Positions 6,271-13,563 of a stretch of DNA of 13,563 nt are shown here, one piece after another (within the stretch, counting starts at the first letter, position 1; each line of letters opens with the position of its first letter). The position numbers and the translations under genes are program-made. Below the pieces are notes generated by a model. It saw only the letters and a program-made list of their open reading frames with translations. It had not been told where the DNA came from and searched no databases. Where the stretch lies: contig JBCCFX010000102.1 of NCBI GenBank assembly GCA_039029515.1, forward strand, positions 1-13,563, given 5' to 3'. This DNA comes from JBCCFX01 sp039029515. GTDB lineage: Bacteria > Planctomycetota > Phycisphaerae > Phycisphaerales > SM1A02.

Positions 6271-7754
6271 CCACGACAGCACCGCCGATACATTCGCGTC
6301 CGGATCACGGTTGGCGTCGATACACCGTACCTGTCGTCCTCGCGGTCGTCACGCTTCTCATCGTCATTCGTCTCGGATGGTGGATGACCGCCTCGCCGAG
6401 CGACACCGTAGACTACGTGGCGCAGTTGAAGCAACTGTCCATGGGTGCGCAGCCGACGTCCGGCGAGAACGGTATGGACGCGCTTGCAGCGGCATCCCGG
6501 ATCGAACAACTGATACGAAGTGAGGTTATCGCCGAGTGCACGGACCGCGTGTCCAATCTCAATTCACGCGATTGTTACCTCGTGTATGACCAGATGTTCC
6601 ATGAGCCACTCGAATTGAAAGACGAGTTGCCAGGCCTTCAGGTGATCGAACGGTTTCGCGACGCAGGTGGATTCGACCATCTCGACCGGGCCGCCGCAGC
6701 GGACATGTTTCTACGTGATTTCACGCTCGAAGATTCCCACGGCGGATCGCCTCTGATGCAGGTTCGCTTCTTCGGCGATGTTGATGACCGCGACCTGCTT
6801 CGACTGGCGCTGGCATCAATGCGTGTTGCCGCAATGCGCGGGCAGCATGCCGAGGTTTGTCGCTATCTGCAATATGCACTGATTGTGCGCCATGCGCGCG
6901 CCATTCATCCCATTCTCATTGACCAGCTCGTTGCCACGGCCATGACGTCCAACATCGCAACCGAGCTGCGACACCTGCTTCAGGAGCACTCGTTCGACGA
7001 GCAGACGCTGGTCGACATGCAACGTCTGTTGTCAGGCGCTTATGCGGAGCCTGACATTGCGCACGGTGTTCAAGGCGAAGAACTCTTCGCCAAGGATTTT
7101 GCGCAATGGGTCTTTCGTGATAACGGTCATGGTGAAGGCTATCTCGAACCGGGCCTGATTCGAACGGTCACGAACTGGGGTGGTGATGATGACTTGCCCA
7201 TGTCATCATTCGGTGGCGTATTGCTCGAAAACAGAACGCAGACCATGGAACGGATCGAAGCGTACTATGGCCTCGTCGCTGAATACGCGGCGCTTTCGCC
7301 GAGTGAACGCGCTATCAGCCCGGACACACCGCAGGCGTTCATCGCAAGCTTGCCACAACGACAGGTGTTGTTACGGGAGATCACGCCAATGTGGCCACGG
7401 TTCATCGACAATCATGATGAAACCAGAGCCGACATGCGCGCTGCTGAGCTGATGGTCGCCATTGAACGTTTTCGAGCTGTACATGGTCGTTTGCCCGTGT
7501 CACAGGCAGAACTTGTGCCGAGTTGCCTCGACGAACCGCTGGTTGATCCGATCACTGAGCGGCCATTTGTATACACCTTGACCTCGTTTGGTGTGAGTGG
7601 CTACCTCATCAGTCGCAGCGGACTGGATCGCGTCGACGATCTCGCAGTACTGCTGCCGAACGCAGTTTCACTCGAGCAATTGGACGTCGAGTTACGGGCC
7701 ATGACGGATGACACGGTCATGAACCCGCAGCGAACGCTTTGGATCGACCAGTAG
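6267..7754 (+). CDS. Membrane-anchored protein of unknown function with a pseudopilin-like C-terminal motif
   Basis: I do not recognise this 495-aa protein as a named family. A short cytoplasmic N-terminus with basic residues is followed by one transmembrane helix (about 20-38), so the rest is probably outside the cytoplasmic membrane. The middle (about 75-390) is rich in helices with many Leu, Ala and charged residues. Residues 391-458 read AAELMVAIERFRAVHGRLP, then SQAELVP, DPITERPFVYTL, GYLISRSG and DRVDD. This order resembles the C-terminal part of type II secretion pseudopilins (helix, LP turn, DP-x-PF-Y strand, SxGxDxxDD), although the pseudopilin N-terminal helix and prepilin cleavage site are absent. 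The start overlaps the DUF192 stop by 4 nt, implying translational coupling and perhaps a joint role. It ends in TAG and converges with fahA, 12 bp away. Confidence 0.75.
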   Translation: MTTTAPPIHSRPDHGWRRYTVPVVLAVVTLLIVIRLGWWMTASPSDTVDYVAQLKQLSMGAQPTSGENGMDALAAASRIEQLIRSEVIAECTDRVSNLNSRDCYLVYDQMFHEPLELKDELPGLQVIERFRDAGGFDHLDRAAAADMFLRDFTLEDSHGGSPLMQVRFFGDVDDRDLLRLALASMRVAAMRGQHAEVCRYLQYALIVRHARAIHPILIDQLVATAMTSNIATELRHLLQEHSFDEQTLVDMQRLLSGAYAEPDIAHGVQGEELFAKDFAQWVFRDNGHGEGYLEPGLIRTVTNWGGDDDLPMSSFGGVLLENRTQTMERIEAYYGLVAEYAALSPSERAISPDTPQAFIASLPQRQVLLREITPMWPRFIDNHDETRADMRAAELMVAIERFRAVHGRLPVSQAELVPSCLDEPLVDPITERPFVYTLTSFGVSGYLISRSGLDRVDDLAVLLPNAVSLEQLDVELRAMTDDTVMNPQRTLWIDQ

Positions 7755-7766
7755 GTCCTCTGCGTT

Positions 7767-9086
7767 CTACGTCGCGGGTTCAACGATGCCGCGACAACTG
7801 CCGAAGCCAATCCGTCGATAGCCTTCCTTCTCACAGAACGCCGAGATAATGACCTCGTCGCCGTCCTGAAGGAACTTTCGTTCGCTCCCATCCGGCAGCG
7901 ATACCGGGTTCTGGCCTCGCCACGTCATTTCAAGCAGGCAACCGCGACCATCTTCCGTCGGCCCGGAGATCGTGCCGCTTGCCATAAGGTCGCCCGGGTT
8001 CACCGCGCATCCTGTCGACGTGTGATGCACCAGCATCTGAGCGATGGTCCAGAACATGTCTCGGAAGTTCGCTCGACTGACACGATGAGCCGGCATGCCG
8101 CGGTCGCGCATCGTCTTCGATGCAATGTGAACCTCCACATTGATGTCGAGGCTCATGTCATGCGTTGGCTTCAGATAATCAAGCATCATCGGATCATCCG
8201 ACTGACGAGGTGGACCGGCAACGCGATACGGTTCAAGTGCATCCAACGTCACAATCCAGGGGCTGATCGACGTAGCGAAATTCTTCGCGTTGAACGGTCC
8301 CAGTGGCACGTACTCCCACTTTTGGATATCCCGTGCCGACCAGTCGTTGACGATGCACATGCCGAAGAGGTGCTCGGCCGCACGCGCGATCGGAATACGG
8401 TCACCAAGCGGGGTTGCCGGCCCCACGAAGAAGCCCATCTCAAGCTCATAATCGAGGAGTCGGCACGGACCGAATGTTGGTGCATCGGCGTCGTCCGCCT
8501 TGGTCTGCCCTATCGGTCGGCGAATCGGCGTGCCGCTCGGGACGACGGTGCTCGCGCGTCCGTGATATCCAACGGGCAAATGGCGGTAGTTCGGTAGCAA
8601 CGGATCACCGTCCGGACGGAACATCTTGCCGACGTTTGTCGCATGATTCCGAGATGCGTAGAAGTCCGTGTAGTCACCGATGACGGCCGGATTGAGCATC
8701 TCAACGTCGCCGCTATAGATCAGGCACACATCATGCTTGTCGGTTGCATCGCGAAGGTCAGGACACGAGGCATCGAGGACGCGGGCAATGGCTTTTCGAG
8801 CTTCAACCCACGCAGAACGCCCCAGTTTCATCAGATCGTTCAGCGTGTTCGCATACAAGGCGCACGCAGTGGTTCCGTCCAGGCCAGTGATTGCGCCGGC
8901 CTCAATGGCCGCACGAACGTCGAGGATTCGATCACCGATGGCTACGCCAATCGATGGCGCATCGTCAGTCCCCGCTCGCCGGAAGACTCCAAACGGGAGG
9001 TTCTGAATCGGAAAATCGCAGTCTGCGAGATTCGCCGATTCAATCCAGCTGCTGCGCACCGGGTCGTGCGTCTCATCGATATGCAT
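7767..9086 (-). CDS. fahA: Fumarylacetoacetase (EC 3.7.1.2)
   Basis: This enzyme hydrolyses fumarylacetoacetate to fumarate and acetoacetate, the last step of tyrosine and homogentisate catabolism. From the ATG at 9086 the protein is 439 aa. The N-terminal domain carries SWIESANLADCDFPIQNLPF. The catalytic domain shows the metal and active-site residues known from the family: Asp141 and His148 (DYTDFYASRNHATNVG), Arg157, the YHGRAS segment, Glu214 and Glu216 (DYELEMG), Asp248 (NDWSARD) and Lys268 (PFNAKNF). SGTISGP follows near the C-terminus. All look intact. Alternative in-frame starts are an ATG at 9113 and a TTG at 9134, directly after the upstream stop; none has a strong ribosome site, and 9086 best fits the family N-terminus. 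It is the last gene of the leftward cluster, 48 bp after the uncharacterised 298-aa gene. Confidence 0.95.
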   Translation of the reverse strand: MHIDETHDPVRSSWIESANLADCDFPIQNLPFGVFRRAGTDDAPSIGVAIGDRILDVRAAIEAGAITGLDGTTACALYANTLNDLMKLGRSAWVEARKAIARVLDASCPDLRDATDKHDVCLIYSGDVEMLNPAVIGDYTDFYASRNHATNVGKMFRPDGDPLLPNYRHLPVGYHGRASTVVPSGTPIRRPIGQTKADDADAPTFGPCRLLDYELEMGFFVGPATPLGDRIPIARAAEHLFGMCIVNDWSARDIQKWEYVPLGPFNAKNFATSISPWIVTLDALEPYRVAGPPRQSDDPMMLDYLKPTHDMSLDINVEVHIASKTMRDRGMPAHRVSRANFRDMFWTIAQMLVHHTSTGCAVNPGDLMASGTISGPTEDGRGCLLEMTWRGQNPVSLPDGSERKFLQDGDEVIISAFCEKEGYRRIGFGSCRGIVEPAT

Positions 9087-9134
9087 GGTCAACTTTCGTG
9101 GCGACTGCGCCATGGAATACCAGGGAAGTGTCAA

Positions 9135-10031
9135 TCAAAGCAAGCTGATCTCGCGGAGATCATCGCGCGGTTCATCGAATGAACATGATCCGAATGAAAT
9201 CGCAATCAAGTCGCGCGTTCGAGCAATCTCGTCGGCGGTGATTTCGTAGTCGCCGACAACAATCGAGTCATCCGTGCATCTGAATGCCGAATGATCTGTC
9301 TGTTCAAGAACGGGTGCGATCGCATCCTCACCTTCTTCGTGTGCATAGGCAATCGCAGCGGCAAGGAAGACATTGAAGAACCCATGCTCATCGCAGTCGA
9401 CTGCATCCGAATAGTGTCGGAACGGATGATGCAGTCCCGCGGTTGCCTTGAACGGGACGCCGGCTCGGGCGCACGCCACTATGAAGCGAGCAACAGCATC
9501 GACGGGCGGATAGAGATCTGCCGTCACGCCGCCGGTTCGAATCTTGGCGCCGGCATCTGAACCAACGAGCGTCGCAATCATGCCGCGCGGATCGACGTTC
9601 CAGGGAATTTCAAAGAACGGGAAGATCTCATCCGGAAGCTCATCGAGTGCTTCCTCGATCACGTCGACATTGGTGCCCTTCAATTCGATCGTGTCGATGA
9701 TCGCAGAACCATTGGACGGGTCCGCGTGACGACGATTGAAGGCGTCGATGACTTCGATATTGGCGGCAAACGCCGGATCGCCGGCGGGAACGGTCAGGCC
9801 GCTCAGGTGCCAGGTCGTTTCGCCGTCCATGGGAAGCAGCGATGCCGCCGCGGCTTGAAACTCATCGAGGCGGCCCACGGGCACGATGAGCCGTTTCAAC
9901 ATCCATGCGTCATCGCACGCAACGTACGACGCAAAGTTGGTCACGGTCGTCGGCATATCGAGTTTCGCAGGCGGAAAGAGGCCTGCGTAATCGATGATCC
10001 CGTGCAGCAATTCCGTCAGGCTCGTATGCAT
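9135..10031 (-). CDS. Uncharacterised 298-aa protein next to fahA
   Basis: I cannot assign a function. The chosen ATG at 10031 gives 298 residues; the frame is open to 10106, but that would overlap glnS. The start has only a weak GAG ribosome site. The sequence has an ordered alpha/beta pattern and several motif-like stretches: GIIDYAGLFPPAKLDM (11-26), IELKG (115-119), FFEIPWN (139-145), GAKIRTGGVTADLYPP (161-176) and GVPFKATAGLHHPFRHY (191-207). The conserved-looking Glu141, Lys163, Arg165, Lys195, His201 and His202 fall at strand ends, as in a TIM-barrel active site. I believe similar uncharacterised proteins exist in other phyla, but cannot verify this here. There is no signal peptide or membrane segment, so it is probably a cytoplasmic enzyme. 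It sits between glnS (38 bp) and fahA (48 bp), on the same strand. A role linked to fumarylacetoacetate formation is possible but unproven. Confidence 0.8.
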   Translation of the reverse strand: MHTSLTELLHGIIDYAGLFPPAKLDMPTTVTNFASYVACDDAWMLKRLIVPVGRLDEFQAAAASLLPMDGETTWHLSGLTVPAGDPAFAANIEVIDAFNRRHADPSNGSAIIDTIELKGTNVDVIEEALDELPDEIFPFFEIPWNVDPRGMIATLVGSDAGAKIRTGGVTADLYPPVDAVARFIVACARAGVPFKATAGLHHPFRHYSDAVDCDEHGFFNVFLAAAIAYAHEEGEDAIAPVLEQTDHSAFRCTDDSIVVGDYEITADEIARTRDLIAISFGSCSFDEPRDDLREISLL

Positions 10032-10069
10032 AGTGCGTGACTCGAACAACGGTCGGCGTCCTTCAGCAA

Positions 10070-11770
10070 TCAATTCGTTTTCCCGGCCTTGGCCATCTTG
10101 GCCCACGAGTCACGGAGCGTCACAGTCCGGTTGAAGACGATGCGATCCGCCGCATGGTCCTTCGAGTCCACGCAGAAATATCCGATGCGTTCAAACTGGT
10201 ATGGCGTGTCAACGGTGGCATCACCAAGGCTTCGTTCAAGTTTGCAGCCGGTCAACACTTCAAGTGAAGACTCGTTCAGGCTTGCGATGAAATCCTCGCC
10301 ATCCGGAACAGCCTCCGGGTCAGCGCGAGAGAACAGCGTGTCGTAGAGTCGAACTTCGGCGTCAACCGCATGATCCGCGGAGACCCAATGGATTGTCCCC
10401 TTGACCTTGCGGCCATCGGGAGCCTGGCCACCGCGCGTCTCCGGATCGTACGTTGCCCGCAGTTCAATGATGTTGCCTGCATCGTCTTTGATGACATCCG
10501 TGCACGTGATGAAGTAGCCGTAGCGCAGTCGGACTTCGCGGCCGGGTCCAAGCCGGAAGAACTTCTTGGGCGGGTCTTCCATGAAGTCAGTGCGTTCGAT
10601 GTATAGCGTGCGCGAGAACGGGACGATTCGTGTGCCGGCGGATTCATCCTCGGGGTTGTTAATGGCCTCGAGTTCCTCGACGAGATCTTCCGGGTAATTC
10701 TCGATGACGACCTTGAGCGGCTTGAGCACCGCCATCACGCGCAGTGCTTTGGCATTGAGATCTTCGCGAAGACTGTGTTCGAGATTCGCAAGTTCGATGA
10801 CATTGTCGCGCTTCGAGATGCCAACACGCTGCCAGAACGAGCGAATTGCCGCTGGCGTGTAGCCACGACGACGCATGCCGGCCAGCGTGTTCATGCGCGG
10901 ATCATCCCAGCCATCGACGTGGCCTTCCTCGACGAGCCGGCGCAACTTGCGTTTGCTCGTAATGGAGTGACTGATGTTCCCGCGGGCAAACTCAATCTGC
11001 TGCGAGCGGTGGATATTGAGTTGCTCGAGAAACCACTCGTACAGCGGGCGGTGAGCCTCGAACTCCAGAGTGCATAACGAATGGGTGATGCCCTCGATAG
11101 AGTCCGACACCGCATGGGCGTAGTCGTACATCGGGTAGATGCACCATGCATCGCCGGTGCGGTGATGGGCAATGTGCTGGATGCGATACAACACAGGATC
11201 GCGCATGTTGAGGTTTGGCGACGCCATGTCAATCTTGGCGCGGAGGACAGCTTCGCCCTCTTTGAATTCGCCAGCGCGCATTCTCGCGAACAGATCGACG
11301 TTCTCATCGACCGAGCGATCGCGATACGGACTATTGCGCCCGGGTTCCTTGAGTGTTCCTCGATGCTCACGAATGTCGTCCGGCGAGAGCTGGCACACGA
11401 ATGCCTGCCCGTTGCGAATGAGCTTCACCGCGAAGTCATACAGTTGCTCGAAGTAGTCCGAGGCAAAGTATTCGTGGCCGCCCCAATCGAAACCAAGCCA
11501 CGCGATATCGCGCTTGATCGATTCCGTGAATTCAACATCCTCACGGCTTGGGTTCGTGTCATCGAATCGAAGGTGGCAGATGGCGCCTTCATGTTCTGCT
11601 GCAATGCCGAAATTCAGACAGATCGACTTGGCGTGCCCGAAGTGCAGATAGCCGTTCGGTTCGGGTGGAAAGCGCGTCACCACCTTCCCGCCAAACGTGC
11701 CGGCAGCAATATCATCCACGATGCGCGATCGGATGAAGTCAAGGGAAGGCGCTGGCTCTGCCGTCGTCAT
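10070..11770 (-). CDS. glnS: Glutaminyl-tRNA synthetase (EC 6.1.1.18)
   Basis: This class I aminoacyl-tRNA synthetase charges tRNA-Gln directly with glutamine. The 566-aa length fits bacterial GlnRS. The ATP-binding HIGH-type motif is PEPNGYLHFGHAKSI (36-50), and the second signature is ITSKRKL (270-276) in place of KMSKS. The GlnRS-specific anticodon-binding beta-barrels are recognisable in the C-terminal half: the RRGYTPAAIRSFWQRVG region, then KFFRLGPGREVRLRYGYFI, and later PYQFERIGYFCVDS. The ATG at 11770 has GAGAG 6 nt upstream. It lies 51 bp after gltX in the same direction and 38 bp before the 298-aa gene, so a shared transcript is likely. Its presence implies that the organism does not depend on the tRNA-dependent amidotransferase route for Gln-tRNA. 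Confidence 0.97.
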   Translation of the reverse strand: MTTAEPAPSLDFIRSRIVDDIAAGTFGGKVVTRFPPEPNGYLHFGHAKSICLNFGIAAEHEGAICHLRFDDTNPSREDVEFTESIKRDIAWLGFDWGGHEYFASDYFEQLYDFAVKLIRNGQAFVCQLSPDDIREHRGTLKEPGRNSPYRDRSVDENVDLFARMRAGEFKEGEAVLRAKIDMASPNLNMRDPVLYRIQHIAHHRTGDAWCIYPMYDYAHAVSDSIEGITHSLCTLEFEAHRPLYEWFLEQLNIHRSQQIEFARGNISHSITSKRKLRRLVEEGHVDGWDDPRMNTLAGMRRRGYTPAAIRSFWQRVGISKRDNVIELANLEHSLREDLNAKALRVMAVLKPLKVVIENYPEDLVEELEAINNPEDESAGTRIVPFSRTLYIERTDFMEDPPKKFFRLGPGREVRLRYGYFITCTDVIKDDAGNIIELRATYDPETRGGQAPDGRKVKGTIHWVSADHAVDAEVRLYDTLFSRADPEAVPDGEDFIASLNESSLEVLTGCKLERSLGDATVDTPYQFERIGYFCVDSKDHAADRIVFNRTVTLRDSWAKMAKAGKTN

Positions 11771-11821
11771 GGTGATCTCTCAGATCGCAGGAGGTCGCGA
11801 AAACACGCATTCTACGCACCG

Positions 11822-13486
11822 TTACGCGACCCACAATGACTCGCGCTGGGCCAGGCACCGTTCGATTCGCCGAAGGACCGATCGTTGCCCGAGAATGGCA
11901 AGGGTATCGAAGATTGCAGGGCTGACCGTGCCGCCGCTGACTGCGATGCGCAGTGGTTGTGCAACCTTGCCGAGCTTGCCGTCGGCATGCGCCGTCGCGT
12001 ACTGCTCGACCGCCTGCTCGATCGATGGTGCCGACCAGTCGGCGAGATCGGCCAGCACCGGTCGGAGGTTCTCCAGATGGTCGTACCCGGATGGCTCTCC
12101 GTTGACGAGCGCTTTCCGAACGGCTTTGGACGTCTGGTATTCGATGTCGTCATCTTCAGCGATGAAGAACCGACTGCTCTCCACGGTCGATTCAAGCGTC
12201 TTCGATCGACCGTGATTCGCGCGAGCGAGGATGTCAAAGGAGCCATCATCCATCGCATCCAGAAACTCAGGATGCCACGCCTGCACGTGCGCTTTGAATG
12301 CCGGGACGAATTCATCCTCACCAAGCGCCTGAATAGCATCAAGGCTGAAGGCAAGCAACTTGTCGCGATCAAACCTCGCAGCCGATTTGTTGACGCGGTC
12401 GAGTCCGAATCGCTCGATCAGGAACGCGGCATCGAAGGTTTCAATGTCATCGCCGGGTGACCAGCCAAGCAGTGCGAGATAGTTGATGAGAACGCCCGGG
12501 AGGTAGCCGGTCTGTCGGAAGTCATCGACGTTGATTTCAGGCAGCGCAATCTGGAGTTCGCGAGCGAGACTTTGTGCTTCTTCAAACTCGAGTTGATGAT
12601 CCTTGCTCTCGAGCCACCACGTCCACCGGTCTTCGGGCACTGAGGTCGCGCTCGTGATGTTGTGCTCGCGGACGTGCTTGCGCAGCGCCTTGTCCTTGTC
12701 GCGCTTGGACATCTTCGAGCCGTCCGGATTCACGATGAGCGGCAGGTGCGCATAGGTTGGACGATCGAAGCCAATCGCATCCTGAATCAGGACGTGGCGT
12801 GGGGTGTTGATGAGGTGTTCCTGGCCACGAATGACGTGGCTGACCTCCATGAGCGCATCATCAACAACCACGGCGAAGTGATACGTCGGAAAACCATCGC
12901 GCTTCCGAATCACGAAATCGTCCAGCTCACGTGTATTGATGCGCACTTCGCCGAAGACCTGATCGTCGATCACGACATCAACATCATCAGGAATGCGGAG
13001 CCTGATGACGTATTCACGGCCTTCCTGGAGATATGCCTGAACCGTCGCATCGTCGAGTTCCAACGCGGCGCGATCGTATCGATAGTTCTTCTTGGCGGCA
13101 CGAGCCGTTCGTCGCGCGTCGTCAAGTTCATCCGGCGTTTCAAATGCGCGATACGCATGGCCGCTCTCAAGCAACTGGTCAAGGTACGTGTTGTAGATGT
13201 CCAGACGCTGCGATTGGTAGTACGGCCCGTTGGCTCCGCCGCCACAACCTTCGAATTCCGGGCCTTCGTCCCAGTCGATCCCGAGCCACTTCAGATCTTC
13301 GAGAAACGCCATCGATGCCGCATCCGATGATCGCTTCTGATCTGTGTCTTCGATGCGAAGCAGAAAGACGCCGTCATGCTGACGCGCGTATGCCCAGCAG
13401 AACAATGCGGTTCTGGCGCCGCCGACATGCAGATGGCCAGATGGACTGGGGGCGAATCGAGTTCGAATGGTGGTTGAAGTGCTCAT
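11822..13486 (-). CDS. gltX: Glutamyl-tRNA synthetase (EC 6.1.1.17)
   Basis: This class I synthetase charges tRNA-Glu. It is 554 aa, longer than the typical 470-500 aa. The first signature is FAPSPSGHLHVGGARTALF (11-29), the second KMSKR (258-262) within VNPDGSKMSKRDKDKALRKH. LRIEDTD (43-49) and the catalytic-domain stretch HVIRGQEHLINTPRH (217-231) are also typical. Unlike the E. coli enzyme, residues 107-125 (ESGHAYRAFETPDELDDAR) lack the zinc-binding cysteines. After KMSKR there are about 65 extra residues (263-327), with a Trp-rich piece RWTWWLES, before the usual YLPGVLINYLALLGWSPGDD. The anticodon-binding helical domain follows. The ATG at 13486 has no clear ribosome site. This is the first complete gene of the leftward cluster. 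With glnS next to it, the enzyme is probably discriminating for tRNA-Glu, which is an inference. Confidence 0.97.
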   Translation of the reverse strand: MSTSTTIRTRFAPSPSGHLHVGGARTALFCWAYARQHDGVFLLRIEDTDQKRSSDAASMAFLEDLKWLGIDWDEGPEFEGCGGGANGPYYQSQRLDIYNTYLDQLLESGHAYRAFETPDELDDARRTARAAKKNYRYDRAALELDDATVQAYLQEGREYVIRLRIPDDVDVVIDDQVFGEVRINTRELDDFVIRKRDGFPTYHFAVVVDDALMEVSHVIRGQEHLINTPRHVLIQDAIGFDRPTYAHLPLIVNPDGSKMSKRDKDKALRKHVREHNITSATSVPEDRWTWWLESKDHQLEFEEAQSLARELQIALPEINVDDFRQTGYLPGVLINYLALLGWSPGDDIETFDAAFLIERFGLDRVNKSAARFDRDKLLAFSLDAIQALGEDEFVPAFKAHVQAWHPEFLDAMDDGSFDILARANHGRSKTLESTVESSRFFIAEDDDIEYQTSKAVRKALVNGEPSGYDHLENLRPVLADLADWSAPSIEQAVEQYATAHADGKLGKVAQPLRIAVSGGTVSPAIFDTLAILGQRSVLRRIERCLAQRESLWVA

Positions 13487-13563
13487 GAGAGCCGGACAGC
13501 GTATCGGTCTGACGCGCTTTCGTCGACGCCTAGCCGTCGGCCCACGCGAGAATCGGGCCGGCG

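Noticed and set aside
10032..10106. Upstream start for the 298-aa protein
   Set aside because: It would overlap the 3' end of glnS. The added residues are polar and unlike the ordered protein that starts at MHTSLTELLHG.
11081..11839. Long plus-strand frame opposite glnS, and similar frames opposite gltX (12662-13330) and fahA (8022-8597)
   Set aside because: All lie antisense to strongly identified genes and show no domain or start signal of their own.
13530..13563. Ten-codon minus-strand tail (ending AGPILAWADG then TAG) at the right edge, possibly the end of a gene upstream of gltX
   Set aside because: It has plausible codons but is too short to support as a gene from this window alone.

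Overview
The window looks like a piece of a moderately GC-rich Planctomycetota chromosome, most likely class Phycisphaerae. The best taxonomic hint is the secreted protein at 5020-5577: its C-terminus has the VPAPGALAL variant of the PEP-CTERM sorting signal, followed by a run of six arginines, a form I associate with Phycisphaera-like bacteria. Several membrane or secreted proteins without clear names fit the same picture. This placement is inference, because no rRNA or marker phylogeny is available here.

Layout. (1) A partial SPFH/band-7 membrane protein runs leftward off the left edge (1-635). A 231-bp divergent spacer with a strong hairpin separates it from rightward hppD (867-2072) and an aldo/keto reductase (2103-3026). 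(2) A small four-helix membrane protein (3044-3397, minus) diverges from homogentisate 1,2-dioxygenase (3539-4804, plus). (3) A PEP-CTERM secreted protein (5020-5577) ends in a clear Rho-independent terminator. It is followed by a DUF192 secreted protein and a large membrane-anchored protein whose stop and start codons overlap (5692-7754). (4) A compact leftward cluster fills the right half: gltX, glnS, an uncharacterised conserved-looking 298-aa protein, and fumarylacetoacetase (13486 down to 7767).

Function. Three enzymes of aerobic tyrosine catabolism lie within about 8 kb: HppD (4-hydroxyphenylpyruvate to homogentisate), HmgA (homogentisate to maleylacetoacetate) and FahA (fumarylacetoacetate to fumarate plus acetoacetate). 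The expected isomerase between HmgA and FahA is not in the window. The uncharacterised 298-aa gene sits directly upstream of fahA in the same likely transcription unit. That unit also carries the glutamyl- and glutaminyl-tRNA synthetases, so housekeeping translation genes appear to be co-transcribed with the last step of tyrosine breakdown.

The most striking anomaly is in hmgA. A single in-frame TAG at 3713-3715 (codon 59) interrupts an otherwise intact, same-frame coding sequence. TAG is an ordinary stop for at least three other genes here, so wholesale reassignment of the codon is unlikely. A C-to-T nonsense mutation, a sequencing or assembly error, or local recoding remain possible. I found no mobile elements, CRISPR arrays, tRNAs or rRNAs, and no gene-free stretch longer than about 230 bp.
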